Made by a program: the position numbers and the translations under genes. The notes below the pieces were generated by a model. The model ran no database searches and was not told the DNA's origin. It saw only the letters and a list, made by a program, of their open reading frames with translations. This document shows positions 22,696 through 32,520 of a DNA stretch of 45,394 bases, piece by piece; position 1 is the stretch's first letter; each line of letters begins with the position of its first letter. The DNA is taken from positions 1-45,394 of the forward strand of contig CALAQQ010000263.1 of the NCBI GenBank assembly GCA_937888485.1. Direction: 5' to 3'. Origin of the DNA: an uncultured Clostridia bacterium. Its GTDB lineage: Bacteria; Bacillota; Clostridia; Oscillospirales; Acutalibacteraceae.

Positions 22696-25600
22696 ATGGA
22701 AAATGAAAATATATCAAAAGTCCAGCAAATTGCTCTCCTTGCAGAAGAAACAGAAAGAAATCTGACCCGTTCAAGACAGAGTTGGACTTCGTTCCTTCAT
22801 ACTGCCGCACGGCTCTATAAATATCCGTTCAATGAACAGTTGCTTATTTTCGCTCAACGGCCCGAAGCGACAGCTTGCGCTGATTATGATATATGGAATA
22901 AGCAGATGAACAGATATATCCGCAGAGGTTCAAAAGGTATTGCACTCATAGATACTGATACAGAACCGAGAACACTTAAATATGTTTTTGATGTTTCCGA
23001 TACGGGTAAAACGGAACGCTCAAAGACTCCGTTTTTATGGGAATACAGAGATGAACACGAAAACACGGTTAAATCAGCTCTTGAAAGCAAATATGACGTT
23101 TCCGCTAAAAACGGTATTGCAAATCAGCTTGAAAGTATAGCGGCACAGCTTGTCGATGAATATTGGGGAAACTACAAACGGGATATTTTTGACATCGTTG
23201 ACGATTCGTTCCTTGAGGGTTATGATGAAGATAACATCGGTATGGCATTCAGAAATGCGGCGGTTGTCAGTACAACATATACTCTCCTGACCCGTTGCGG
23301 AATAAATGCTGATGAATATTTTGAAGATGAAGATTTTTTAAGCATCTTCGATTTCAACACCTCCGATACTGTTAATTTCCTTGCAACTGCGGTCAGCGAA
23401 ACAAGTGAGCAGGTGTTAAGGCAGATAGAAATATCGGTTAAAAATTATGAACGTGAAAGGAGCAAGAACAATGAGCAACATCACTTACAGTCAGAACGGA
23501 GATTATCTGATTCCGAACTTAACGCTCGTTCAGACCGAGAAGAAACCCCTCGGGAAATACGGCAGAATGAGGAAGGAATATCTCAAGAATCATCGTCCGG
23601 CTCTTTGGAACAGAATGGTATTGAGGGACACTCTTTACAATCATCTGTTAGAGATAGACGAAGCAGCGAACAATCGCTTGGAGCAGATGATGCCCGAACT
23701 GATGAAATCAGCGGGAGTGACGGAAGAACTGAAAGCGAGCGACCCGATGAAATGGGTCGGTCTGATGAACAATCTTCAGGCTCAGGCAGAGGAGATAATT
23801 CTGACGGAACTGATTTACAGTTAAGCAATCACGATTTCGATGCCCGATGGAACGGTATCGAATATTTTCACCAAAATAAAGAAAAAAACGAGCTGATTAA
23901 AACATTTTTGGCTCCGCATAAAGAAGAAATCGCTATGTTCTATGAAAGTCATTCTGACAGAGATGAACGTAGCGATTTTATTATGTCTTTCTTTAACTCA
24001 ACACCGTATGAAATGACACTCTCCAACGGTGTAAATGCAGGCTTTGAAGCCTATTCCGATGCCATCAGGTTATGGCGTAATGACGGAACAGAACTCCGTG
24101 AAGCGTGGCAAAAATGGTTTCAGATTGAACGAAGTGTTTTCGGACTTATGCTTATGGAGGAATGGACAGAGCCGCAGGTTTCGCTTTTGTCCGGTGCCGA
24201 AAAACAAATGGAACTTATCGGCACGGCAGTAAAAAATGAAGCTCCTTTGTATCTGCCGCAATCTGCTGTTGATTATGTACTTTGCGGAGGAAGCGATTTC
24301 AGCGAAGGCAAAATGCGTATTTACAGACAGTTTACCGAAAGTCTATCGAAAGAAGAAAATATAAAATTCCTTAAAAACGAATACGGTACGGGCGGACATT
24401 CGGATGCTATCCCTGCAAGTGGATTTTGGGAAGGTCACGATGCCAAAGGTATTGAAATATCCGACCATTACAGCGTTCCTCAGAGAAGAGTTTTATTAAC
24501 GTGGAATTATGTTGAAAAGAGACTTTCTGAACTTGTAAAGGCTGGCAGATACTTAAATTCCAAAGAAACAGAAATGTATCCGCAGTGGCTTGAAAACAGA
24601 TTGTTAAAAGAAGCCGAATGGAAAAGAGAACGTGAAATAAGTGATATTCTTCGTAATTCCGCCAATGAAAAGGAAACACCCAAAGAATACCGATATGAGT
24701 ATAACGTCGGTGATACCGTAAAACTCGGCGAAGATGAATACACTATTCTTTCACTTGAAGAACCCGTTGTTCTCAGTAACATTCAATTTCCTTTGTTCAC
24801 GGAAGAATTTTCAAAAGATGAATTTGAGAAAAAGGTTAAGGAAAACCCTGCAAACAATCATTTGAGAGTAGAAGTTGAGGTTGAAAGACCTGCGGTTAAT
24901 ACAGAAGCTCAAACGGATATTGATGATAGTAATAAACCCGATTTCTTACTTCAATATGAGCAAGTGAAAAATGATAACCCCGATAGTATAGTTCTTATGC
25001 ACGTCGGAGGCTTTTATTATGCCTTTGGCAAGGATGCTGAAATTGTTGCAAAGCATACAAACTATACAGCACCGGGTAAAAACCTTTACGGTAATGTTTT
25101 CACACCTTTTTGTCAGGTGCTTGATTTTAACCTTAGCTATGTAACAAAAAGCCTTAATGAAAACAACATTGAAACTGTTGTTATGGCATTAGATAAGGGC
25201 GTTATGGACAGATATACTCCGCCTTCGTTGGCTGAAATGAAAGAAACAGAAGTATTATATAAAGTTCTTTCTGCTCTGAAAATTGACGATATTGACCTTG
25301 TTTATAAAGATAGCATTCTTATAGCCGATGACGGAGATACTGTTTGGGAAGGTCGGGAGTTTTATGAGTTCCTTGTTGATGAAGCTATTGCTTTTGAAGA
25401 TGACGGTTCAGCACTCGGAATAAGTGATGATCTTCTTGGTGAGTTTGGCAAACTTGCTGAACAAAACGGTATATCTCTCCCCGAAAGAGAAACAACGCTT
25501 GAAGAAAAGCCAGCGGTTGCCGTTAATTCCCGAAACAGCATTATCGCTGATGAATATAACGGTCTGAAAGAGCATAATCCCGACAGTATCATTCTTTATC

Positions 25601-28600
25601 AGGTCGGAGATTTCTTTGAAATGTTCGGTGAAGATGCGATAAAAGTATCAAAACAGCTTGATTTGGTATTAACAAGCAGAGAGTTCCCGAATATCGGCAG
25701 AGTTGAAATGTGCGGATTCCCGAAACACAGACTTGAAGCATATCTTGAAAAAATCCGTGAAGAAAGCAGCGTAGTTATTTCCGGTATCCCCGACGGTAAG
25801 ACCGAAAGGGAAACATTTCAGCTGCTCCGAGTCGGCGAGAACAGCGAACTTGAAAAGGCAAAAGAATTAATTAACAAGTTTTGCCTTGATGAATACGGTG
25901 AAGATGCTGATTTCAGCGATATGAAAAACATTGATATTGCATATACCACCTTAACCGATGCTGAAATTCCCGTTCAGGTTTCTGTAAATCTTGTAGATTT
26001 CAGAATTGACCGATTTATTGACAATAATCATTATGACAGCCGAAGCTATGATAGTCTTGAAGCATTGATTAACGGTGAGCTTTACAGTTTGGATTTCGAT
26101 GATTTGGTGTATATTCCCGATGAGGCTCTTGAATCACGAACATATCCCGATACGGCTACGGAAATTGACACTTTTGACGATATTGACCCGTCCGCCATTC
26201 GTGAAAACCTTGCAGAACACGGCATTGTGAACGGCGAAGTGGTTGACCCCGAAGCATTGGAAAACGCTCCGTTCATTCAGCAAGTGATGAATGATTTAAC
26301 AACAACTTTCACAACACTCGCAGGGAAGAACTACTCAATCGGTGATGAAATAGTTACAATGTGGGATAACAATGAGCCTTCTGCTGTTTTTCAGATTGAA
26401 GATGTAACAGAAGATTATATCTATTACACATTCCCTGACCTTCCTGAACAAGATGCGGTTGAAATGAGCAGAGAAGAATTTGAAAAATATCTTGATTCGG
26501 GTAATTTTACCGTAAAATCCGAACAGACTGTTTCTCTGCCTGAAAGGTTTGAAATTCACGAAATATCCGTACCCTATGAGGGCGATAAATTCGCTGTTTA
26601 CGATAATGAAATTAACGATTTCTATATAGCCGATGATAACCTTACGCATTGGTTTGATACCGAAGAAGAAGCACTTGCGGATTTGGAGGAAATAAAGAAC
26701 AGAATTGCATCTGAAAATGCAGTTGTCAAAGAAACTTCCGAACCCGAATTTCCGTACAATGTTGGTGATGTTATATATCTTGAAGATAACACACCGTTTG
26801 TCATTGAAGCTATCGGAGAACACGATATACGAATGAGGGATACAACTCTTGTTTATCCCATCAGCAGAGCTGAAAGCAGAGAAAGTTTCGCAAGGCTTCT
26901 TGAACAATATCCGCAGGCAAAATCTGCTCCCGAAGTATCTGATGTAGTAGAAATAAAGCCTGACAGCTTGAAGCTCACTATCGGATTTTCCGAACATCCT
27001 GCATTCTATGACAAGCAGCTCAATGACAGATTTACAGACTTATCCTTTGCTCTCGGCAACAGACTTCTCGGTGTGCTTGATGAAAAACAGCACAGAGAAC
27101 GAAACGAAAAAGAGATAGGCTGGTATCACAAAACAGATTTCAGAATAGATGCCGTTATTGACGGTGAAGATTTCACCTATACGGGCAGATTTGATATTGG
27201 TGACGGTGAAGGTGACTTGATTGCTCATATTAAGAACAATCTGAATTACTCTTTGCAGGCAAATAATCCTATGTATGCCGTATGGCAGAGTGAAGGCGGT
27301 GGAGATCTTGTTGATACAAAAGTTGCTGAATTTCAAAGAGGTCTTGAAATATTAGTGCCGTATTTGGAACAACATTCTGAACTCACACCCAATGACGAAA
27401 AAAAGTTTGCCGAGATTATGGCAACAGAGGTTGATTGGTGGAGCAGACGGGAAGAATCGCCTACGGAAACAACCGAATATTCAGTTGAAACAGATACCGT
27501 TTATCCCGCCGTTGAAAACGGTTTGCCTTATGATGTTGTTCTGCAAACTATCAAAACAACAGAACCCGAAATACCCAAAGAAACGGTTGTAAGAGAGAAT
27601 TTTCATATAACTGACGAACATCTCGGTGAAGGCGGAGCAAAAGCAAAATTCCGTATGAATATGGATGCCATAAATCTGCTGAAAGAACTTGAATTTGAAG
27701 GAAGAAATGTAACTCCCGAAGAACAAGAGGTTTTATCCCGTTATGTCGGTTGGGGCGGTCTTGCAGATGCGTTTGATGATACCAATGAAAAATGGGCAGA
27801 TGAATACAAAGAGCTTTATGTAACTCTTTCGCCCGATGAATACAGGGCAGCAAAATCATCTGTTCTTGATGCTCACTATACAAGTCCGACAATCATAAAT
27901 GCTATGTATGAAGCAATCGGCAATATGGGATTTACAGAAGGTAACATTCTTGAGCCGTCGATGGGTATCGGTAATTTCTTCGGTATGCTCCCCGATGAAA
28001 TGTCAACGTCAAGGCTCTACGGTGTTGAAATCGACAGTATTTCGGGCAGAATTGCCAAACAGCTTTATCCCAATGCCGATATAACCATATCAGGCTTTGA
28101 AAAAACAAGTCGCAGAGATTTCTATGATATTGCAATAGGTAACGTTCCTTTCGGTCAGACCAAAGTGAATGACCGTGAATACAATAAACTCGGTTTTTCC
28201 ATTCATAACTATTTCTTTGCGAAGGCTCTCGACCAAGTTCGTCCGGGCGGAATTGTAGCATTTGTAACATCACATCACACTATGGATGCGAAAACACCCG
28301 AAGTCCGTAAATATCTTGCTCAAAGAGCCGACCTGCTCGGCGCTGTCCGTTTGCCGAATAATGCTTTCAAAGCTAATGCGGGAACAGATGTTGTATCGGA
28401 TATTATCTTCTTGCAGAAAAGAGAAGAACCGATGGAAATTGAACCCGATTGGGTTCATCTCGGAATGAGTGAAAACGGATTCCCGATTAACTCATATTTC
28501 GCCGAGCATCCCGAAATGATTTTAGGCGAACAATCATCAAAAAGTACACAGTACGGAGTAGATGCCTTTACCGTTAAACCCATTGAGGGTGCAGATTTGG

Positions 28601-31600
28601 GTGAGCTTCTTCACGAAGCGATGAAGAATATTCAAGGCACATACAAAGCTGCCGAACTTCCCACACTTGAAGAAAGTACGGAAGTTTCAAAGGTATCAAT
28701 ACCTGCTGACCCGAATGTTAAAAACTATTCCTATGCCGTAGTTGACGGTGATGTTTATTACCGTCAGAACAGTATTATGGTAAAAACAGAAGTCAATGCA
28801 ACAGCCAAAGAACGCATAAAAGGTATGGTTGGCTTGCGTGACTGTGTAAATGAACTCATTGACTTACAGTTGGATGAGCTGACTACTGACAGCGAAATCA
28901 GCGAAAAACAAGCAGAACTCAATACTCTGTATGATAACTTTACGAAGAAATACGGTTTAATCAACGATAAAGTAAATAAAAGTGCTTTTTCAAACGATTC
29001 GTCATATTATCTTCTCTGCTCTCTTGAGATTCTTGATGAAGAAAAGAAACTCAAAAGAAAAGCAGATATGTTTACCAAACGGACAATCAAGCAACATTCT
29101 TCCGTAACGAAGGTTGATACCGCAGTAGAAGCTCTTGCTGTTTCAATCGGTGAACGTGCCTGCGTTGACCTCGGATTTATGGCTTCACTTATGGGTGAAG
29201 GAGCAACACCGCAGAAAATCGTTGAAGATTTGCAAGGCATTATTTTCAAAGACCCTAGAACGGGTCCTTTTGATTTGGAAAGCAATCCCGACAGAAGTTT
29301 TATAGGCTGGCAGACCGCCGATGAATACCTTTCGGGTAATGTCAGAGAGAAACTTGTCTATGCAGAGTATGAAGCTGAAAAAAATCCCTTTTTCAATGTT
29401 AATGTTGAAGCTCTGACAAAGGCTCAGCCGAAAGAACTTGATGCAAGTGAAATTGAAGTCAGGCTCGGTGCAACTTGGATAGATAAAGAGATTATCGAGC
29501 AGTTTATGTTTGAAACTTTCAAAACACCGAATTATGCTCAGTTCAATATGAAAGTGAAATATTCGGAATATACCGCTGAATGGAGAATTGAAAACAAATC
29601 ATTCATTTCAGGAAGTGATGTCAATGCTCACGTTACATACGGTACAACAAGAAAAAGTGCTTATGAAATCCTCGAAGATTCACTTAATCTCCGTGATGTA
29701 AGAGTTTATGACACTGTTATAGAAAACGGTAAGGACAAGAGAGTTCTTAACTCAAAGGAAACAACTCTTGCACAGCAAAAACAACAGGTCATAAAAGACG
29801 AGTTCAGAGATTGGATATTCCGTGACCCCGAAAGACGTAACTATCTTGTTGAAAAATACAATGTATTGTTCAACTCTACAAAGCCGAGAGAATATGACGG
29901 AAGTCATATAGTTTTTTCGGGTATGAACCCCGAAATAAAGCTGCGTGAACATCAGCTCAATGCGGTGGCTCACATTCTCTACGGCGGTAACACTCTGCTT
30001 GCTCACGAAGTCGGCGCAGGTAAAACATTTGAAATGGTAGCGGCGGCCATGGAGAGCAAAAGGCTCGGTCTTTGCAGAAAACCGTTGTTTGCTGTTCCCA
30101 ATCATCTTACCGAACAATGGGCATCGGAGTTTCTTCGCCTTTATCCTTCTGCAAATATTCTTGTTACAACAAAGAAGGACTTTCAGCCTGAGAACAGAAA
30201 GAAATTCTGTGCGAGAATTGCTACGGGCGATTACGATGCTATTATTATCGGTCATTCACAGTTTGAGAAGATACCCGTTTCGCTCGAAAGACAAGAACGG
30301 CTCATACAACAGCAGATTGATGAAATAACCGAAAATATCGCTATGATGAAATATGACAGAGGCGAAAAGTTTACTGTTAAACAGCTTGAAAAGACACGCA
30401 GAAGTCTTGAAGCCAAACTTGAAAAATTGCAGTCAACAGAACGAAAGGATGATGTTGTAAATTTTGAACAGCTCGGTGTTGACCGTCTGTATGTTGACGA
30501 AGCTCACAATTACAAGAACCTGTTTCTTTATACAAAGATGAGAAACGTTGCAGGTCTTTCCACATCAGAAGCACAGAAATCTTCCGATATGTTTATGAAG
30601 TGCCGTTATCTTGATGAAGTCACGGGCAATAAAGGTGTTGTTTTCGCTACGGGAACTCCCGTTTCAAACTCAATGACAGAACTTTATACGATGATGCGTT
30701 ATCTTCAATACGATATGCTTCAAAAAAAGAATCTGACCCACTTTGATGCTTGGGCATCAAACTTCGGCGAAACAACAACGGCTATTGAACTTGCACCCGA
30801 AGGCACGGGATACAGAGCAAGAACCCGTTTTGCAAAATTCTTTAATCTGCCCGAACTTATGAATATGTTTAAGGAAGCGGCAGATATAAAAACGGCAGAT
30901 ACTTTAAATCTGCCGAGACCCGAAGCTGAATATCACAATGTTGTTGCTCATCCGACAGAAACACAAAAAGGCTTGGTTAGTGAATTATCCGAAAGAGCTG
31001 CCGCCGTTCATTTAGGCAGTGTTGACCCATCGGAAGATAATATGCTGAAAATAACATCTGACGGCAGAAAGCTCGGTCTTGACCAAAGAATAATCAATCC
31101 CGATTTCGCTGATGAAGAAGGTACAAAGGTTAATCTTTGCGTTGATAACATTGTCAGAATTTATGAAGAAGGAAATGCGGATAAACTGACACAGCTTGTG
31201 TTCTGTGATATATCCACTCCAAAAACCAAAACAGCGGCGAAAGCAGAACCGACACTTACAAATCTTGACCCTATCCCCGAAAAGTCTTTTACGGTTTATG
31301 AAGATATACGGGATAAGCTGATAGCAAGAGGTGTTAAAGCCGAAGAAATCGCTTTTATTCACGATGCAAATACAGAGGAAAAGAAGAAAGATTTATTCGG
31401 AAAAGTGCGTTCCGGTAAAGTTCGTGTTCTTATGGGCAGTACATCAAAAATGGGAGCCGGTACTAATGTTCAAGACAGACTTGTAGCTCTTCACGATTTG
31501 GATGCTCCGTGGCGTCCGGGTGATCTGGAACAGCGAAGCGGCAGAATTGTCCGACAAGGTAATCAGAATGAGAAAGTACATATTTACCGATATGTTACCG

Positions 31601-32520
31601 AGTCAACATTTGATGCTTACCTTTGGCAGACACTTGAACAAAAGCAGAAGTTCATATCGCAGATTATGACCTCAAAATCTCCCGTGCGTTCCTGCGAAGA
31701 TGTTGACGAAACTACTCTTTCCTTTGCGGAAATCAAAGCACTTTGTGCGGGAGATGAACGCATTAAGGAGAAAATGGATTTGGATGTTGATGTGGCAAAG
31801 CTGAAGCTTATGAAAGCAAGCTATCAGAATCAGCAATTCCGACTTGAAGATAATATTCTCAAAAACTTTCCGCAACAGATAAGGCAATACGAAGAATACA
31901 TAAACGGATTCCAAGCCGATATTCAGACTGCAAAAGACAATTCGCATCCGCCCGAAGGATTTGCCGGAATGACCATTCGGGGTGATTTCCTGACCGATAA
32001 AGAAAATGCGGGTGCAGCTCTGATTGATGCTATGAAAGATGCGAAATTCTTTATGGAAGCACCAATCGGCTCTTACAGAGGTTTTGATATGTCATTGTCG
32101 GTAGAAGATTTCGGCAAAAAGTATGTTCTAACCCTCAAAGGCAAAATGTCCCATAAAGTAGAACTCGGCAAAGATCCGAGAGGTAATCTTATTCGTATTG
32201 ATAATGTGCTTGATTCCATAACAAAGAGATTGAATGATACTCAATTAAGACTTGATAATGTTAAAACTCAGTTGGAAAATGCGAAAGCTGAACTCGGCAA
32301 ACCTTTCCCGCAAGAGGAAGAACTGAAAATCAAGTCTGCAAGACTTACAGAGCTGAATATCGCTCTGAATATGGATAAGCCTGAAGCTCCGTCAGCGGAA
32401 AATGCTATTGCCAAAAGCAGCAGACCGTCAATTATGGATAAGTTGCAGATGGCAAGTGCAAAAAGCAAAACAACTATCCCAAAAACAACAGAAAAAAAGA
32501 AAACGGAGGAAGTTTTATAA
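22696..32520 (+). CDS. Giant polyvalent protein: ArdC-N, two MutS-I-like domains, DNA methylase, SNF2 helicase (3274 aa)
   Basis: The longest gene of the element. An ArdC-like N-terminus (about 30-160, FNEQLLIFAQRPEA) is followed by a low-complexity S/R/E/G linker (250-380) that overlaps tnpV in another frame. Two MutS domain-I-like segments lie near 752-840 (IVLMHVGGFYYAFG) and 949-1035 (IILYQVGDFFEMFG). The N6-adenine methylase core (1649-1935) has SAM motif LEPSMGIGNF (1752 on) and catalytic NVPF at 1816-1819. The SNF2/DEAH helicase (2400-3000) has AHEVGAGKT (Lys2443), DEAH (2601-2604) and RSGRIVRQGN (2947 on). The C-terminus is coiled-coil and basic. Known LtrC-like/polyvalent proteins of ICEs have this order; they are thought to modify, unwind and protect transferring DNA. 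The frame is intact throughout. Confidence 0.92.
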   Translation: MENENISKVQQIALLAEETERNLTRSRQSWTSFLHTAARLYKYPFNEQLLIFAQRPEATACADYDIWNKQMNRYIRRGSKGIALIDTDTEPRTLKYVFDVSDTGKTERSKTPFLWEYRDEHENTVKSALESKYDVSAKNGIANQLESIAAQLVDEYWGNYKRDIFDIVDDSFLEGYDEDNIGMAFRNAAVVSTTYTLLTRCGINADEYFEDEDFLSIFDFNTSDTVNFLATAVSETSEQVLRQIEISVKNYERERSKNNEQHHLQSERRLSDSELNARSDREETPREIRQNEEGISQESSSGSLEQNGIEGHSLQSSVRDRRSSEQSLGADDARTDEISGSDGRTESERPDEMGRSDEQSSGSGRGDNSDGTDLQLSNHDFDARWNGIEYFHQNKEKNELIKTFLAPHKEEIAMFYESHSDRDERSDFIMSFFNSTPYEMTLSNGVNAGFEAYSDAIRLWRNDGTELREAWQKWFQIERSVFGLMLMEEWTEPQVSLLSGAEKQMELIGTAVKNEAPLYLPQSAVDYVLCGGSDFSEGKMRIYRQFTESLSKEENIKFLKNEYGTGGHSDAIPASGFWEGHDAKGIEISDHYSVPQRRVLLTWNYVEKRLSELVKAGRYLNSKETEMYPQWLENRLLKEAEWKREREISDILRNSANEKETPKEYRYEYNVGDTVKLGEDEYTILSLEEPVVLSNIQFPLFTEEFSKDEFEKKVKENPANNHLRVEVEVERPAVNTEAQTDIDDSNKPDFLLQYEQVKNDNPDSIVLMHVGGFYYAFGKDAEIVAKHTNYTAPGKNLYGNVFTPFCQVLDFNLSYVTKSLNENNIETVVMALDKGVMDRYTPPSLAEMKETEVLYKVLSALKIDDIDLVYKDSILIADDGDTVWEGREFYEFLVDEAIAFEDDGSALGISDDLLGEFGKLAEQNGISLPERETTLEEKPAVAVNSRNSIIADEYNGLKEHNPDSIILYQVGDFFEMFGEDAIKVSKQLDLVLTSREFPNIGRVEMCGFPKHRLEAYLEKIREESSVVISGIPDGKTERETFQLLRVGENSELEKAKELINKFCLDEYGEDADFSDMKNIDIAYTTLTDAEIPVQVSVNLVDFRIDRFIDNNHYDSRSYDSLEALINGELYSLDFDDLVYIPDEALESRTYPDTATEIDTFDDIDPSAIRENLAEHGIVNGEVVDPEALENAPFIQQVMNDLTTTFTTLAGKNYSIGDEIVTMWDNNEPSAVFQIEDVTEDYIYYTFPDLPEQDAVEMSREEFEKYLDSGNFTVKSEQTVSLPERFEIHEISVPYEGDKFAVYDNEINDFYIADDNLTHWFDTEEEALADLEEIKNRIASENAVVKETSEPEFPYNVGDVIYLEDNTPFVIEAIGEHDIRMRDTTLVYPISRAESRESFARLLEQYPQAKSAPEVSDVVEIKPDSLKLTIGFSEHPAFYDKQLNDRFTDLSFALGNRLLGVLDEKQHRERNEKEIGWYHKTDFRIDAVIDGEDFTYTGRFDIGDGEGDLIAHIKNNLNYSLQANNPMYAVWQSEGGGDLVDTKVAEFQRGLEILVPYLEQHSELTPNDEKKFAEIMATEVDWWSRREESPTETTEYSVETDTVYPAVENGLPYDVVLQTIKTTEPEIPKETVVRENFHITDEHLGEGGAKAKFRMNMDAINLLKELEFEGRNVTPEEQEVLSRYVGWGGLADAFDDTNEKWADEYKELYVTLSPDEYRAAKSSVLDAHYTSPTIINAMYEAIGNMGFTEGNILEPSMGIGNFFGMLPDEMSTSRLYGVEIDSISGRIAKQLYPNADITISGFEKTSRRDFYDIAIGNVPFGQTKVNDREYNKLGFSIHNYFFAKALDQVRPGGIVAFVTSHHTMDAKTPEVRKYLAQRADLLGAVRLPNNAFKANAGTDVVSDIIFLQKREEPMEIEPDWVHLGMSENGFPINSYFAEHPEMILGEQSSKSTQYGVDAFTVKPIEGADLGELLHEAMKNIQGTYKAAELPTLEESTEVSKVSIPADPNVKNYSYAVVDGDVYYRQNSIMVKTEVNATAKERIKGMVGLRDCVNELIDLQLDELTTDSEISEKQAELNTLYDNFTKKYGLINDKVNKSAFSNDSSYYLLCSLEILDEEKKLKRKADMFTKRTIKQHSSVTKVDTAVEALAVSIGERACVDLGFMASLMGEGATPQKIVEDLQGIIFKDPRTGPFDLESNPDRSFIGWQTADEYLSGNVREKLVYAEYEAEKNPFFNVNVEALTKAQPKELDASEIEVRLGATWIDKEIIEQFMFETFKTPNYAQFNMKVKYSEYTAEWRIENKSFISGSDVNAHVTYGTTRKSAYEILEDSLNLRDVRVYDTVIENGKDKRVLNSKETTLAQQKQQVIKDEFRDWIFRDPERRNYLVEKYNVLFNSTKPREYDGSHIVFSGMNPEIKLREHQLNAVAHILYGGNTLLAHEVGAGKTFEMVAAAMESKRLGLCRKPLFAVPNHLTEQWASEFLRLYPSANILVTTKKDFQPENRKKFCARIATGDYDAIIIGHSQFEKIPVSLERQERLIQQQIDEITENIAMMKYDRGEKFTVKQLEKTRRSLEAKLEKLQSTERKDDVVNFEQLGVDRLYVDEAHNYKNLFLYTKMRNVAGLSTSEAQKSSDMFMKCRYLDEVTGNKGVVFATGTPVSNSMTELYTMMRYLQYDMLQKKNLTHFDAWASNFGETTTAIELAPEGTGYRARTRFAKFFNLPELMNMFKEAADIKTADTLNLPRPEAEYHNVVAHPTETQKGLVSELSERAAAVHLGSVDPSEDNMLKITSDGRKLGLDQRIINPDFADEEGTKVNLCVDNIVRIYEEGNADKLTQLVFCDISTPKTKTAAKAEPTLTNLDPIPEKSFTVYEDIRDKLIARGVKAEEIAFIHDANTEEKKKDLFGKVRSGKVRVLMGSTSKMGAGTNVQDRLVALHDLDAPWRPGDLEQRSGRIVRQGNQNEKVHIYRYVTESTFDAYLWQTLEQKQKFISQIMTSKSPVRSCEDVDETTLSFAEIKALCAGDERIKEKMDLDVDVAKLKLMKASYQNQQFRLEDNILKNFPQQIRQYEEYINGFQADIQTAKDNSHPPEGFAGMTIRGDFLTDKENAGAALIDAMKDAKFFMEAPIGSYRGFDMSLSVEDFGKKYVLTLKGKMSHKVELGKDPRGNLIRIDNVLDSITKRLNDTQLRLDNVKTQLENAKAELGKPFPQEEELKIKSARLTELNIALNMDKPEAPSAENAIAKSSRPSIMDKLQMASAKSKTTIPKTTEKKKTEEVL
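23471..23824 (+). CDS. tnpV: TnpV-like protein, nested out of frame in the giant gene
   Basis: 117 residues in the +2 frame relative to the surrounding gene. The ATG at 23471 has a strong ribosome binding site (AAAGGAG, 23456-23462, eight bases away). The protein reads MSNITYSQNGDYLIPNLTL, GKYGRMRKEYLKNHR, LLEIDEAANNRLEQM, DPMKWVGLMNNL and AEEIILTELIYS, which is a full-length normal TnpV (transposon-encoded protein). Helical, soluble, function unknown. In the same bases the giant gene encodes only a hydrophilic low-complexity linker, so the nested gene appears to be the constrained one. An upstream in-frame ATG at 23447 would add eight residues but lacks a ribosome binding site. Confidence 0.85.
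   Translation: MSNITYSQNGDYLIPNLTLVQTEKKPLGKYGRMRKEYLKNHRPALWNRMVLRDTLYNHLLEIDEAANNRLEQMMPELMKSAGVTEELKASDPMKWVGLMNNLQAQAEEIILTELIYS

Noticed and set aside
22005..23824. A transposon, suggested by TTRAP and TnpV names
   Set aside because: These are conserved ICE passenger proteins; no transposase, serine or tyrosine recombinase, or insertion-sequence ends are visible in the window.
26335..26997. 220-residue minus-strand frame inside the giant gene
   Set aside because: No ribosome binding site or protein-like pattern; it is a shadow of the coding strand, as are the minus-strand frames at 17240-17848 (topB) and 43469-44182 (polymerase).
27551..28273. Minus-strand frames over the methylase domain
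   Set aside because: Composition is that of an antisense shadow (His/Leu/Arg-rich) and neither has an upstream ribosome binding site.
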